Assembly: GCA_016291725.1 (NCBI GenBank)
Contig: JAEEYJ010000015.1
Coordinates: 1-15,101, forward strand
Source: Solobacterium sp.
GTDB lineage: Bacteria; Bacillota_I; Bacilli_A; Erysipelotrichales; Erysipelotrichaceae
DNA length: 15,101 nucleotides
Reading direction: 5' to 3'
Part shown: positions 1-8,531 of the stretch, piece by piece
Numbering within the stretch: the first letter of the stretch is position 1
How the letters are laid out: each line of letters starts with the position of its first letter
Position numbers and translations under genes: made by a program
The notes under the pieces: generated by a model
Database searches by the model: none
What the model saw: the letters and a program-made list of their open reading frames with translations, nothing else
What the model was told of the DNA's origin: nothing

Positions 1-2244
1 AGTCCGCTCGGTGTCACGGGCATCTGCCCGGAGAACTCCCTGTACTACGTCGCTCTCGGTGCAGCCTGGTATGCGGATGAAGAGGTGGACCTCGCAGATG
101 CGATCGAGCGCCTGCGGAACTATGCAGGCACTGCAGTATACAACAGTCTGCCGGCACTGTTCAGCTCAGAGGAGGTCTACCAGCATTTCCGGGAGCGGCA
201 TGCAAAGGATGCAGTGGAGCGCGGTGTATTCGGCCGGGACTGCGGGCCGGTGCATATCGGCATTGATTCCGGTTCGACAACGATCAAAATGGCGGTCATC
301 AATGACCATGAGGAACTGCTGTACACCTGGTACCAGCCGAATGACGGCAATCCGGTAACCTTGGTGAAGGAAAAGCTGGCTGAGCTGTACCGGGATCATC
401 CGGGACTGTCTGTTGCCAGTGTGACCACGACAGGCTACGGGGAGGAGCTGATCAAGAATGCATTCCACTGTGATGTGGGTGTAGTCGAGACCGTGGCGCA
501 CTTCACCGCTGCCAAGCATTTCATGCCGGACGTTGATTTCATCATTGATATCGGCGGCCAGGATATGAAGTGCTTCCGCATTGAGGACGGGGCTATCTCG
601 AACATCTTCCTGAATGAAGCGTGCTCCAGCGGCTGCGGGAGTTTCCTGCAGACCTTTGCGCGTGCGCTCGGCTATGATGTGGAATCCTTCGCGGACCTCG
701 GCCTCTATGCCAAACGTCCGGTGGACCTGGGGTCGCGCTGTACGGTGTTCATGAATTCCCAGGTCAAGCAGGCCCAGAAGGACGGGGCGACCATTGAGGA
801 CATCAGTGCAGGACTTTCCATCTCTGTGGTCAAGAACGCACTGTACAAGGTCATCCGCTGCGCTTCCGCAGAGGAACTGGGCAGGCGGATCGTTGTGCAG
901 GGCGGTACGTTCTACAATGATGCTGTACTGCGCGCGTTCGAGCTGGAAATGGGTGTTGACGTCATCCGTCCTGACATCGCCGGTCTGATGGGTGCCTACG
1001 GTGCTGCACTGTACGGCAGAGCCCATACACCGGAAGGCCATGTCAGTACGGTACTGAACGAGCAGGAGATTGCCGGGTTTTTCCAGAAGGTGACTTCCTT
1101 CCTGTGCCAGGGTTGCGGGAACCATTGTATGCTGACGGTCAACACGTTCCAGGACGGCAAGCGGATGATTTCCGGCAACCGCTGCGATCATCCGATCACC
1201 GGCAAGAGCAGCGATGATTCCCTGAACCTGTATGCCTACAAGATGAAGCTCCTGCAGGACTATGCTTCCAGGGAAGGCAGAGGAAGCCGGGGAACGATCG
1301 GCATTCCGCTGGTTCTGAATATGTACGAGCTTCTGCCGTTCTGGTATACCCTGTTCCGGATGCTGGGATTCAAGGTAAAGGTTTCCCCGCAGTCAACACG
1401 GCGGATGTACCAGGAAGGGCAGGGGACCATACCGAGCGATACCGCGTGCTATCCGGCCAAGCTGGCGCACGGGCACATCCACTGGCTTTCCCAGCAGGAT
1501 GTAGACGCTGTTTTCTATCCCTGTATGAGCTACAACATGGATGAGGGGCTGGGGGACAATCACTACAACTGTCCCATTGTGGCCTACTATCCGGAAGTAC
1601 TGAAGGACAACTGCAGTGAGCTGGAGAATATGCGGTTCATCAATGAATATGTCGATGTATCCGACCGGAAGGAGTTCCGGAAACGGTTCCCGAAGATCAT
1701 CCGGAAGCACTTCCCGGATCTGAAGACCCGGGATATTGAAGCAGCGATCGGTGCAGCGTACGCGGAGTATGAGATCCATATGCAGGATCTCAGGACAAAG
1801 GGTGAGCAGATCATCGAACTGGCACGTCAGCAGGGCAAGCATATCATCGTGCTCGCCGGCAGACCGTACCATGTGGATCCGGAAGTCAACCACGGGATCG
1901 ACAAGCTCATCGTACGTCTGGGATGCGCGGTTATCACGGAAGACAGTCTGAGCCACCTTGTACCGAAATTCGGCACCTCTGTGCTGAACCAGTGGACCTA
2001 CCACAGCCGGCTGTACGCGGCAGCCAAATACTGCACCTACCAGGAGGACATGGATCTGGTCCAGCTGGTATCGTTCGGCTGCGGTCTGGATGCCATCACA
2101 ACGGATGAAACACGGGAGATCCTGCAGGAAGGCGGGAAGCTCTACACCCAGCTGAAGATCGATGAGATCACCAATCTGGGTACAGTGAATATCCGGCTGC
2201 GCAGTCTGCTGGCGGCTGTGGACGAGCGGAAGGAGGTGCGCTGA
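1..2244 (+). CDS. Acyl-CoA dehydratase activase-type protein (BcrAD/BadFG ATPase + DUF2229/COG3580), 5' partial
   Basis: The frame is open from base 1 with 747 residues visible, and the true start lies upstream. Numbering from base 1, residues 1-35 (GVTGICPENSLYY region) look like the tail of a first BadF/BcrA ATPase domain. A second complete ASKHA ATPase domain follows, with IGIDSGSTT at 86-94 and IDIGGQD at 182-188. Cysteines at 208, 212 and 247 (ACSSGCGSF and SRCTVF) match the positions where 2-hydroxyacyl-CoA dehydratase activators bind their dimer-bridging [4Fe-4S] cluster. A second motif, CQGCGNHC at 369-376 plus C395, precedes a DUF2229/COG3580 region (about 431-747) with further cysteines. 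Known activators use ATP to drive low-potential electrons into a dehydratase; the exact role of these long multi-domain versions is not established to my knowledge. The GTG at 85 is not the start, because homology-like sequence continues upstream. It overlaps the next gene by one base (TGATG). Confidence 0.9.
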   Translation, partial: SPLGVTGICPENSLYYVALGAAWYADEEVDLADAIERLRNYAGTAVYNSLPALFSSEEVYQHFRERHAKDAVERGVFGRDCGPVHIGIDSGSTTIKMAVINDHEELLYTWYQPNDGNPVTLVKEKLAELYRDHPGLSVASVTTTGYGEELIKNAFHCDVGVVETVAHFTAAKHFMPDVDFIIDIGGQDMKCFRIEDGAISNIFLNEACSSGCGSFLQTFARALGYDVESFADLGLYAKRPVDLGSRCTVFMNSQVKQAQKDGATIEDISAGLSISVVKNALYKVIRCASAEELGRRIVVQGGTFYNDAVLRAFELEMGVDVIRPDIAGLMGAYGAALYGRAHTPEGHVSTVLNEQEIAGFFQKVTSFLCQGCGNHCMLTVNTFQDGKRMISGNRCDHPITGKSSDDSLNLYAYKMKLLQDYASREGRGSRGTIGIPLVLNMYELLPFWYTLFRMLGFKVKVSPQSTRRMYQEGQGTIPSDTACYPAKLAHGHIHWLSQQDVDAVFYPCMSYNMDEGLGDNHYNCPIVAYYPEVLKDNCSELENMRFINEYVDVSDRKEFRKRFPKIIRKHFPDLKTRDIEAAIGAAYAEYEIHMQDLRTKGEQIIELARQQGKHIIVLAGRPYHVDPEVNHGIDKLIVRLGCAVITEDSLSHLVPKFGTSVLNQWTYHSRLYAAAKYCTYQEDMDLVQLVSFGCGLDAITTDETREILQEGGKLYTQLKIDEITNLGTVNIRLRSLLAAVDERKEVR

Positions 2245-3509
2245 TGGAATATCTGACACCGAACTTCACCAAGGATATGCTCAAGGACTACACTGTTCTG
2301 GTTCCGAATATGTGCCCGATCCAGTTCCGGCTGATCAAAGCAGCCCTGGAGAGCGAGGGTTACCACCGGGTGGAACTGCTCGGCAGCGGGTCGAGCGAAG
2401 TCACCCAGCAGGGACTGAAGTACGTCCACAATGATACCTGCTATCCGGCACTGATCGTCATCGGTCAGTTTCTGGAGGCGCTGAACAGCGGAAAATACGA
2501 TCTGGATCATACAGCATTGATCATTTCCCAGTCCGGCGGTGGATGCCGGGCTTCGAACTACATCAAGCTGCTGCGGAAGGCGCTGGTGCGCTCCGGCTAC
2601 GGGAACATACCCGTTGCCAGCGCGAACGCGAACGGGCTGGAGCCGGGCTCCATGATGCCGATGACGAAGAAGCTCGCAATGAAGCTGCTGGCAGCGGTGG
2701 AGTACGGAGACCTGATCATGGCACTGCGCAATGAGACCCACGCCTATGCCGTGGATCCGGAGGATGCCGAGCGCATGACGGAGAAGTGGATTACGACCGT
2801 AGACCGCTGGATCCGGGAAGACAGGCATTACCTGATTCCTTCCTTCAGCAAGCACTTCCGGCAGATCTGTGCGGATTTTGCGGATATTGCACTGGACCGG
2901 GTACCGAAGGTCAAGGTAGGTGTGGTAGGAGAAATCTATGTTAAGTTCTCACCCACCGGCAATAACCATCTGGTGGATTTCCTGGAGAGCCAGGACTGCG
3001 AAGTCTGCCTGCCAGGCCTCATGGGCTATATTGAATACTGCTGCGCGAACTGGGCCATGGATACGGAATTCTACGGCATCAGTCCGAAAATGGGCCGGTA
3101 CGCTGCTGCAGCGCTGAAGGTGCTGAACAGCATCGGGATACAGATGTCGAAGGCACTGAAGGAATACGGGTTCTATGCCCCGGGGTCCTTCTATGATCTG
3201 ATGACGAAGCCGGAGGGCATTCTCTCCCTCGGCGCCAAGATGGGAGAGGGGTGGCTTCTGACAGCTGAAATGGTGGAGCTCATTGAAAACGGCTATGTGA
3301 ACATTGTCTGTGCGCAGCCGTTCGGGTGCCTGCCGAACCATATTGCCGGCAAGGGTGTCGTAAACCGCATCCGGCAGCGCTATCCGGAAGCGAATATCAC
3401 GCCGGTGGACTACGATCCTTCGGCGACCAGGGTCAACCAGGAAAACCGGATCAAACTGATGCTGGCGGTAGCCAGAGAGAATCTGGAGAAAGAAGGAGAA
3501 TCTGTATGA
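2244..3509 (+). CDS. COG3581-type acyl-CoA dehydratase-like partner protein
   Basis: This 421-residue protein resembles the COG3581 family, which is often fused to the C-terminus of the large activase proteins but here is a separate gene. It is expected to be cytoplasmic and to form a complex with the upstream product. Cysteines stand out at residues 24 (NMCPIQ), 66 (NDTCYPA), 101 (GGGCRAS), 252 and 255 (DCEVC), 266-267, 356 and 362 (VCAQPFGC). Their number and context suggest an iron-sulfur cluster, as in the related dehydratase and double-cubane-cluster proteins; that is inference. The start ATG at 2244 overlaps the previous TGA by one base and has a strong AGGAGGTG site at 2231-2238. It overlaps the patatin gene by four bases, so the products are probably made together. 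The substrate cannot be told from sequence. Confidence 0.88.
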   Translation: MEYLTPNFTKDMLKDYTVLVPNMCPIQFRLIKAALESEGYHRVELLGSGSSEVTQQGLKYVHNDTCYPALIVIGQFLEALNSGKYDLDHTALIISQSGGGCRASNYIKLLRKALVRSGYGNIPVASANANGLEPGSMMPMTKKLAMKLLAAVEYGDLIMALRNETHAYAVDPEDAERMTEKWITTVDRWIREDRHYLIPSFSKHFRQICADFADIALDRVPKVKVGVVGEIYVKFSPTGNNHLVDFLESQDCEVCLPGLMGYIEYCCANWAMDTEFYGISPKMGRYAAAALKVLNSIGIQMSKALKEYGFYAPGSFYDLMTKPEGILSLGAKMGEGWLLTAEMVELIENGYVNIVCAQPFGCLPNHIAGKGVVNRIRQRYPEANITPVDYDPSATRVNQENRIKLMLAVARENLEKEGESV

Positions 3510-4435
3510 GAAGAAGAGGGGAAGCCGTCTATTCACGGTTGGAGGAGATCCCGCTGGGGACAGCCCCGCATACGGTAACGGAAGGATGCCTTGTACTGGA
3601 GGGCGGTGGATGGCGCTGCCTGTACAGCCAGGGCGCTGTGGACGCTATGATGCAGGCGGGCATCAATCTGCAGACGACGATCGGGACCTCGGCCGGTGCG
3701 CTGACTGCGCTGTGCTATCTGTCCGGTCAGATCGGTCTGTCTGCGCACTACAATCTGTCCCACCGCTTCGACAAGGATTATTCCGGACTGTCTGCACTGC
3801 GCAGGGACCACGGTGTCACCGGGTTCTCGTATTTCTTTGAATCCTTCCTCGGCAGTGATGAGTTCGATATGAAGCGTTTTCTGGAGCCGGAGCGGCGTCT
3901 GCTCGTAACAGCGACGAACTGCTATACCGGCAAGGTGGAATTCTTCGAAAAAGGGAAGACACCGTATTTCCGGCAGGCAGTGCAGGCATCGGGAACGGTG
4001 CCCTATGTGTCCGAACCGGTAGAGATCAACGGCATGAAGTATCTGGACGGCGGCATCGGTGAGAAGATCCCGCTGGACAAGCCGTTCGAAGAAGGTTTCC
4101 GCAAAGTGGTGCTGATCCGCACCCGGGACAGGAATTTCCGCAAGAAGAGCGGATCCATCACGCTGCCGCAGCTTGCCTACTATGAGTATCCGGAGATCAA
4201 GCGGGCACTGGAGGAAGAAGCACCCCGGTACAATCTGCTGGTGGAACGGATCAACGCCATGGAGAAGAGCGGACAGCTGTTCGTGATCGCTCCGAGTGAA
4301 GAAGTGACGGTATCCCGGTTTGAAACGGATGTAGAGAAACTGGGGGATCTGTACTGGCTGGGCTATCATGATGCACAGGCAGCGCTGGACGCGCTGAAGG
4401 AATATCTGGAGACAGGAGAGCAATATGTCGGTTGA
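3506..4435 (+). CDS. Patatin-like phospholipase/acyl hydrolase
   Basis: This is a 309-residue patatin-family protein. It has the oxyanion-hole glycine loop EGGGWR (residues 32-37), the nucleophile elbow GTSAG (Ser62) and the second member of the Ser-Asp dyad in DGG (Asp181). The C-terminal third (about 210-309) resembles the helical extension of YjjU-type bacterial patatins. It has no signal peptide or membrane segment, so it probably acts in the cytosol or on the inner membrane face, hydrolysing acyl esters of lipids; the substrate is unknown. The start at 3506 is chosen because ATG overlaps the upstream TGA as ATGA and follows AGAAGGAGAA at 3491-3500. A longer frame beginning at 3326 would lie inside the preceding gene. 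One oddity is that the residue after the loop arginine is Cys38, where Gly is usual. It overlaps the next gene by 11 bases. Confidence 0.9.
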   Translation: MRRRGEAVYSRLEEIPLGTAPHTVTEGCLVLEGGGWRCLYSQGAVDAMMQAGINLQTTIGTSAGALTALCYLSGQIGLSAHYNLSHRFDKDYSGLSALRRDHGVTGFSYFFESFLGSDEFDMKRFLEPERRLLVTATNCYTGKVEFFEKGKTPYFRQAVQASGTVPYVSEPVEINGMKYLDGGIGEKIPLDKPFEEGFRKVVLIRTRDRNFRKKSGSITLPQLAYYEYPEIKRALEEEAPRYNLLVERINAMEKSGQLFVIAPSEEVTVSRFETDVEKLGDLYWLGYHDAQAALDALKEYLETGEQYVG

Positions 4436-4895
4436 AACAGTCAAAGCCTATTTCAGGCAGTTCGGTATGGAAGACAGGATCCTGGAGATGGAGGAGTCTA
4501 CGGCAACAGTAGCACTGGCGGCGCAGACGCTCGGCTGCCGGGAACAGGAGATCACCAAGACGATGTCCTTTGCGCTGGATGAGGAAACCATCATCATCTG
4601 CATGGCAGGAGACGCGAAGATCTCCAACCACAAATACAAGGAGACATTCCACAAGAAAGCACGGATGCTGCGGGGAGAAGAAGTAGTGGAGCGTACAGGC
4701 CATCTGATCGGCGGTGTCTGCCCGTTCGGACTGAAGGAAGGGTGTACGGTATACCTGGATGAGTCACTGAAACGGTTCACGTATGTCTACCCTGCCTGCG
4801 GCGGACCGCACGCAGCGATCAAGCTGTCCTTGGAGGAACTGGAGAAGTATTCCGGGTACAAAGCCTGGATCGATGTCTGCGACATAGTAGAGTAG
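4425..4895 (+). CDS. YbaK/EbsC-family aminoacyl-tRNA deacylase
   Basis: This 156-residue single-domain protein matches the YbaK/ProRS-associated editing domain in length and motifs: ESTATVALAAQTLG at 24-37, the conserved lysine in ITKTMSF (Lys45), GGVCPFG at 96-102 and the C-terminal PACGGPHAAI segment. The family hydrolyses mischarged tRNAs in trans (for example Cys-tRNAPro or Ala-tRNAPro). Which mischarged tRNA this member uses is not evident, so no symbol is given. The ATG at 4425 follows AGGAG at 4414-4418 with six bases between and lies inside the end of the patatin gene, implying coupled translation. It is the last gene of the plus-strand operon and ends in TAG just before the shared terminator. 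Confidence 0.88.
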   Translation: MSVETVKAYFRQFGMEDRILEMEESTATVALAAQTLGCREQEITKTMSFALDEETIIICMAGDAKISNHKYKETFHKKARMLRGEEVVERTGHLIGGVCPFGLKEGCTVYLDESLKRFTYVYPACGGPHAAIKLSLEELEKYSGYKAWIDVCDIVE

Positions 4896-4904
4896 AAACC
4901 ATCA

Positions 4905-4934
4905 TAAAAGCATCCCTCAGGAGGATGCTTTTAT
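4905..4934. terminator. Bidirectional intrinsic terminator between convergent operons
   Basis: A 12-bp perfect stem pairs 4905-4916 (ATAAAAGCATCC) with 4923-4934, with a six-base loop. The A-run on one side and T-run on the other give a U-tract in either direction. It sits 9 bases after the deacylase stop and 5 bases beyond the transporter stop on the opposite strand, so one hairpin can end both operons. Confidence 0.88.
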
Positions 4935-4939
4935 AATGT

Positions 4940-6292
4940 TCAGATTCCGAGATTCCTGCGGAAGCGGCTGTACAATACAGTGCTCAGCAGAAATACTGTG
5001 ATCTCGGTAAACGGTACCGCCAGCCAGATCAGCTGCAGGCTGTGTGTAAGTGCGGACAGCAGTGCGAAGCCGCCGATGAGCAGTGCACACTGGCGCAGGA
5101 TGTTGATGACGAAAGAGTAGCGGGCATGATCCAGTGCCTGCATACTGGTGGACAGGATCATGGATACCGCCCCGAAGGGCAGAGAGAGGACACAGGCTCT
5201 CAGGCAGGCAGTACCGATGGTGCGCATCGTATCCCCTGCGCTGAACAGGGTCAGGATGGTTCCGGGAATGATCTCGAACAGCACTGCCAGGCAGCACATG
5301 AGCAGGGCAATGGTGCAGACAGACAGCTTCATCGCCTGCCTGACCCGTTCCTTCTTCCCGATACCGTAGTTGTAGGACAGTACTGGCACCAGACCGTTGT
5401 TTAGGCCGAAGCTCGGCATATAGCAGAAATTCTGCAGCTTCATCCAGATTCCGTAGACAGCGGTTGCCGTAGTGGAATAGACCAGCAGGATCTGGTTGAT
5501 CATAAAACTGGTCATGGAGGACAGCCCCATCGTGATGATGGAAGGGAGTCCGACACGGAAGATGGCCGCGGCTTCCCTCGAAGAGAAAGCCGGTTTCAGC
5601 ATATCATCCCGCACGGCTGCATTGTATTTCCGGTTGAGCAGGACAGCGATCACTGCTGCAAAGATCTGTCCGCCGACCGTTGCCCACGCCGCACCGGCAA
5701 TTCCCATGCGGGGGAAGGGGCCAATGCCGAAGATCAGCAATGGATCGAAGATCAGATTGAACACAGCCCCCAATGCCATGGCGGTCATGGAGAGTGAAGC
5801 CATGCCTGCCGATACCAGCAGCCTTTCATAGTACTTGCCGAAGATGGACCCGCAGGAAAAGCACCAGTTGATCATCAGGTAGACCGCGCCCATCTCTGCG
5901 ATTTCCGGTACATCCGTCTGGATGCGGTACAGAGGACCGGAGACGAACAGACCGAGTATGAGGAAGAGAACAGTAAAGGACAGGCTCATGAAGGTCATGG
6001 TCCGGATCGCCCGGGACGCGCTGTCCTTCTGTCCCTGTCCCATGTGCCTGGCCCATACGGCGGAGACCCCGGTCGCGGTGCCTACCGCGATGGCAGTCAC
6101 AATCTGCTGCATAGGAAAAGCCAGGGAGACAGCTGTCAGTGCGTTCTCCGAGATCCGGGCAACAAACATGGAATCAACGATGTTGTACATGGCCTGGATG
6201 AAGAAGGAAATCATCATCGGCAGGCTCATTTTCAGCAGAACCCGGTGTACCGGGAGCTCTGCCATCATGGTCATACGGTCGTTCCGGCTCAT
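4940..6292 (-). CDS. MATE-family efflux transporter
   Basis: This 450-residue polytopic membrane protein has about twelve hydrophobic segments and no cleaved signal. The N-terminal region, with PMMISFFIQAMYNIVDSMFV followed by a segment rich in Ala/Val/Gly and an AVWARHMGQG loop, is typical of NorM/MepA-like MATE exporters of the MOP superfamily. The second half repeats the pattern (GLPSIITMGLSSMTSFMINQ, then the LNNGLVPVLSYNYG loop). These transporters export cationic or drug-like compounds in exchange for Na+ or H+; the substrate here is unknown. It is the last gene of the minus-strand operon. Its ATG (6292-6290) overlaps the TGA of the pseudouridine synthase as ATGA, with an AGGTAAG-like site shortly upstream. 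Later Met codons at residues 7 and 9 are possible but less favoured starts. Confidence 0.92.
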   Translation of the reverse strand: MSRNDRMTMMAELPVHRVLLKMSLPMMISFFIQAMYNIVDSMFVARISENALTAVSLAFPMQQIVTAIAVGTATGVSAVWARHMGQGQKDSASRAIRTMTFMSLSFTVLFLILGLFVSGPLYRIQTDVPEIAEMGAVYLMINWCFSCGSIFGKYYERLLVSAGMASLSMTAMALGAVFNLIFDPLLIFGIGPFPRMGIAGAAWATVGGQIFAAVIAVLLNRKYNAAVRDDMLKPAFSSREAAAIFRVGLPSIITMGLSSMTSFMINQILLVYSTTATAVYGIWMKLQNFCYMPSFGLNNGLVPVLSYNYGIGKKERVRQAMKLSVCTIALLMCCLAVLFEIIPGTILTLFSAGDTMRTIGTACLRACVLSLPFGAVSMILSTSMQALDHARYSFVINILRQCALLIGGFALLSALTHSLQLIWLAVPFTEITVFLLSTVLYSRFRRNLGI

Positions 6293-7209
6293 TTTCTTAC
6301 CTGATATTTATCCAGGGCATCCTTCAGACCGCGGAAGCGTCTGAGGGATGGATCCAGCCTGTCCTGCACCAGTACAGGCTCTCCCGTAAACGGATGGATG
6401 AAGCGCATTTCGCAGGCGTACAGGCCCATGCGGGGGAAGTCCTTGGTGCTGCGGCCGTAGAGCGGGTCATTGACGATCAGCAGCCCGGCGTGGGACGTAT
6501 GCACCCGGATCTGATGGGTCCTTCCTGTCAACAGTTCGCACTTCAGAACAACAAAGGGATAATCACGCAGCAGTACAACCGCATCGGTTTCCGCCGGTTT
6601 TCCGGAAGGGGATACCCGGTACCTGCCGTTTACATGGCGGTCCCTCCCGATCGGATCCGTCCAGTGGAAACGCTGTCCGGGACGGACCTTGCCCCAGCAG
6701 ACAGCCAGATAGCTGCGGTGGATCCTTCTCTCCCTCAGCATGTTCTCGAACAGCGGCTGGAACAGGGGATGCTTGACGAACAGGATCAGACCGCTCGTTT
6801 CCCGGTCCAGGCGGTGAATGTAGCGTACCGGCGCTTCTATGCCATTGCGGACCTGCCAGGCAGCTGCCTGGGCCGCAAACGTGTCTTTATTGTCAAAGCC
6901 ATCATGAACAATGATGCCGGGATCCTTGTGGGCAATGTAGATCCAGTCATCTTCATAGACCACCCGGCAGGCTCTGTCTGCCGGGGTATAGTCCAGTGAT
7001 TCTTCCTTCAGATGGATGGTAATGCCTTCTCCTGTGTGCAGGATGTGCAGGATGTCCATCGGCTTATGATTGAGCACAAGGCGCTTCTCCTGCTGGAGCA
7101 GATATCCTGTCTTCGCGGAGATCTCCAGGACCTCCGGCAGGGTCTTCCCATCCTGTTCATCCCGCACGGTCAGAACCAGATCGTTTCCATAGCGTACCAG
7201 GTCGATCAT
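6289..7209 (-). CDS. RluA-family RNA pseudouridine synthase
   Basis: This 306-residue protein contains the RluA-class catalytic motif HRLDRETSG, with the nucleophilic aspartate at Asp135. Later family blocks are also present: GRTHQIRVH and NDPLYG. The first 70 or so residues (LPEVLEISAKTGYLLQQEK and following) resemble a weak S4-type RNA-binding domain, as in RluD. The enzyme isomerises uridine to pseudouridine in rRNA or tRNA; the exact site cannot be inferred, so no symbol is given. The ATG at 7209-7207 overlaps the TGA of the upstream methyltransferase as ATGA and is preceded by AGAGGAG (minus strand, 7226-7220). It ends in an ATGA overlap with the MATE gene. It is probably cotranscribed with the whole minus-strand operon. 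Confidence 0.92.
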   Translation of the reverse strand: MIDLVRYGNDLVLTVRDEQDGKTLPEVLEISAKTGYLLQQEKRLVLNHKPMDILHILHTGEGITIHLKEESLDYTPADRACRVVYEDDWIYIAHKDPGIIVHDGFDNKDTFAAQAAAWQVRNGIEAPVRYIHRLDRETSGLILFVKHPLFQPLFENMLRERRIHRSYLAVCWGKVRPGQRFHWTDPIGRDRHVNGRYRVSPSGKPAETDAVVLLRDYPFVVLKCELLTGRTHQIRVHTSHAGLLIVNDPLYGRSTKDFPRMGLYACEMRFIHPFTGEPVLVQDRLDPSLRRFRGLKDALDKYQVRK

Positions 7210-8531
7210 AGGCCTTTGACTCCTCTGCGGGTCAGCACGGATACAGTTTCTACATGCGGTGTCTGCGGGAAAAGGTCAAAGGGAATGACCGTCCGCAGTT
7301 CATAGGTCTTCTTGAGCACCTTCAGGTTTTTGGCCAGGGTTACCGGGTTGCAGGAAATGTAGACCAGCCGGTCCACCGGATAGTTTTCCAGGGCTTCCAG
7401 CATGGCATCATCCATACCGGAACGGGGCGGATCCGCCAGCATCGTATCAAAGCGCTGCTTCTTCGCCAGCCGGATATAGCCTTCTGCTGCATCATCGCAC
7501 AGGAAGCGGACATGATCCGCACCGTTGATGGACGCATTGTACTTTGCGTTTTCAATGGCATCCGGTACATTCTCAATGCCGCAGATGGTCTGCGCTTTGT
7601 CCTTTGCCATAAGGGACATCGCACCGACGCCGCAGTAGGTCTCCACAAGCGTCCGGCAGTTCTGCACCTTGGCTACCGCTGTACGGTAGAGCTGCAGTGC
7701 CTGCTCCACGTTGAGCTGGAAGAAGGAAGCAGGGCTCAGGCGAAGCCGTACACCGTCCAGAGTGATTTCAATGTGTTCCGTTCCGTAGAGTGTCCGTACA
7801 CGTGAGCCGAAGAGCTCCCGGCTGCGGCGGTCACTGTTGACGCTCTGAGCGATGGATTCGAGGTGCGGCAGGGCTGCGAGATCCTGGATGCAGGCCTCAG
7901 GGAAACGGGTGTCTCTGCCCGTGATGAACGTGCATTGGGCATGATCCTGGATCACGCGCAGGACCAGGTACCGGAGCCCGGTTCCGGTCTTTGTGTCAAA
8001 AGCTTTGATGTGATGCCTGTTCAGCACCTCCAGCACACCGGTGCGCAGTTCCTCCAGCTCACGGGTATGTACTTCGCAGTGCGCCACAGGAACAAACCGG
8101 CTGGACTCCGGCGCGTACATGCCAGTCACCAGCTTTCCCCGGTATTCCTTTACCGGAAGCTTGCAGGCAGAACGGTAGTGCAGAGAGTCCGGCGCTTCGT
8201 GCAGATCCCGGATGAACTGCTCGCTGACATGCCCGTACTTCCACAGGGCTTCCTTCAGCAGGGAGAGCTTGATCTCCTTCATCAGCTCAGCGTCCGCGCA
8301 CATCAAAGGACAGCCGCCGCAGGCTCTCTGATCCCGGCAGGCAGGTATCACACGGTGCGGGGAGGTCTCCAGCAGCTGCAGGCATTCCGCTTTCATCCAG
8401 CGCTCATGGTCTTCTGTGATTCGTATTTCAGCGGTTTCACCGGGCAGCACACCGGGGCAGAACACCGTCTTCCGGTGATCATAGCCGATGCCTTCTCCGT
8501 TGATTCCGGCTTTGACAAAGTTCAGCTTCAT
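7206..8531 (-). CDS. rlmD: 23S rRNA (uracil-C5)-methyltransferase, RlmD/RlmCD type
   Basis: From the start chosen here the protein has 441 residues. An N-terminal TRAM domain (about 1-58) is followed by an iron-sulfur motif with Cys65, Cys71 and Cys74 (CRDQRACGGC) and a fourth cysteine at 152 (VAHCEVH), matching the spacing of E. coli RumA/RlmD. The methyltransferase domain has the SAM-binding ETYCGVGAMSL (about 297-307), DPPRSGM (368-374) and the catalytic cysteine in SCNP (Cys394). It makes 5-methyluridine in 23S rRNA; Gram-positive members may modify both U747 and U1939. The start at 8531 gives an ATGA overlap with the upstream gene and places Met directly before the TRAM domain; an in-frame extension to 8588 has no support. 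No Shine-Dalgarno site is visible, so translation probably depends on coupling. Confidence 0.93.
   Translation of the reverse strand: MKLNFVKAGINGEGIGYDHRKTVFCPGVLPGETAEIRITEDHERWMKAECLQLLETSPHRVIPACRDQRACGGCPLMCADAELMKEIKLSLLKEALWKYGHVSEQFIRDLHEAPDSLHYRSACKLPVKEYRGKLVTGMYAPESSRFVPVAHCEVHTRELEELRTGVLEVLNRHHIKAFDTKTGTGLRYLVLRVIQDHAQCTFITGRDTRFPEACIQDLAALPHLESIAQSVNSDRRSRELFGSRVRTLYGTEHIEITLDGVRLRLSPASFFQLNVEQALQLYRTAVAKVQNCRTLVETYCGVGAMSLMAKDKAQTICGIENVPDAIENAKYNASINGADHVRFLCDDAAEGYIRLAKKQRFDTMLADPPRSGMDDAMLEALENYPVDRLVYISCNPVTLAKNLKVLKKTYELRTVIPFDLFPQTPHVETVSVLTRRGVKGL

Noticed and set aside
85..87. GTG at 85 as start of the activase protein
   Set aside because: Codons 1-28 upstream are in frame and read as conserved family sequence (GVTGICPENSLYY), so the gene is cut by the window edge.
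166..1191. Long open frame of 341 codons on the minus strand opposite the activase gene
   Set aside because: It is antisense to a protein with clear family motifs, has no recognisable domain or ribosome-binding site, and is explained by codon bias in GC-rich DNA.
3326..3505. Upstream extension of the patatin gene to an ATG at 3326
   Set aside because: It lies within the preceding gene in another frame; the ATGA junction and AGAAGGAGAA site support the start at 3506.
6289..7209. Possible reassignment of arginine CGG codons, prompted by their frequency
   Set aside because: CGG falls at a conserved arginine position (second Arg of HRLDRETSG), so it reads as arginine as usual.
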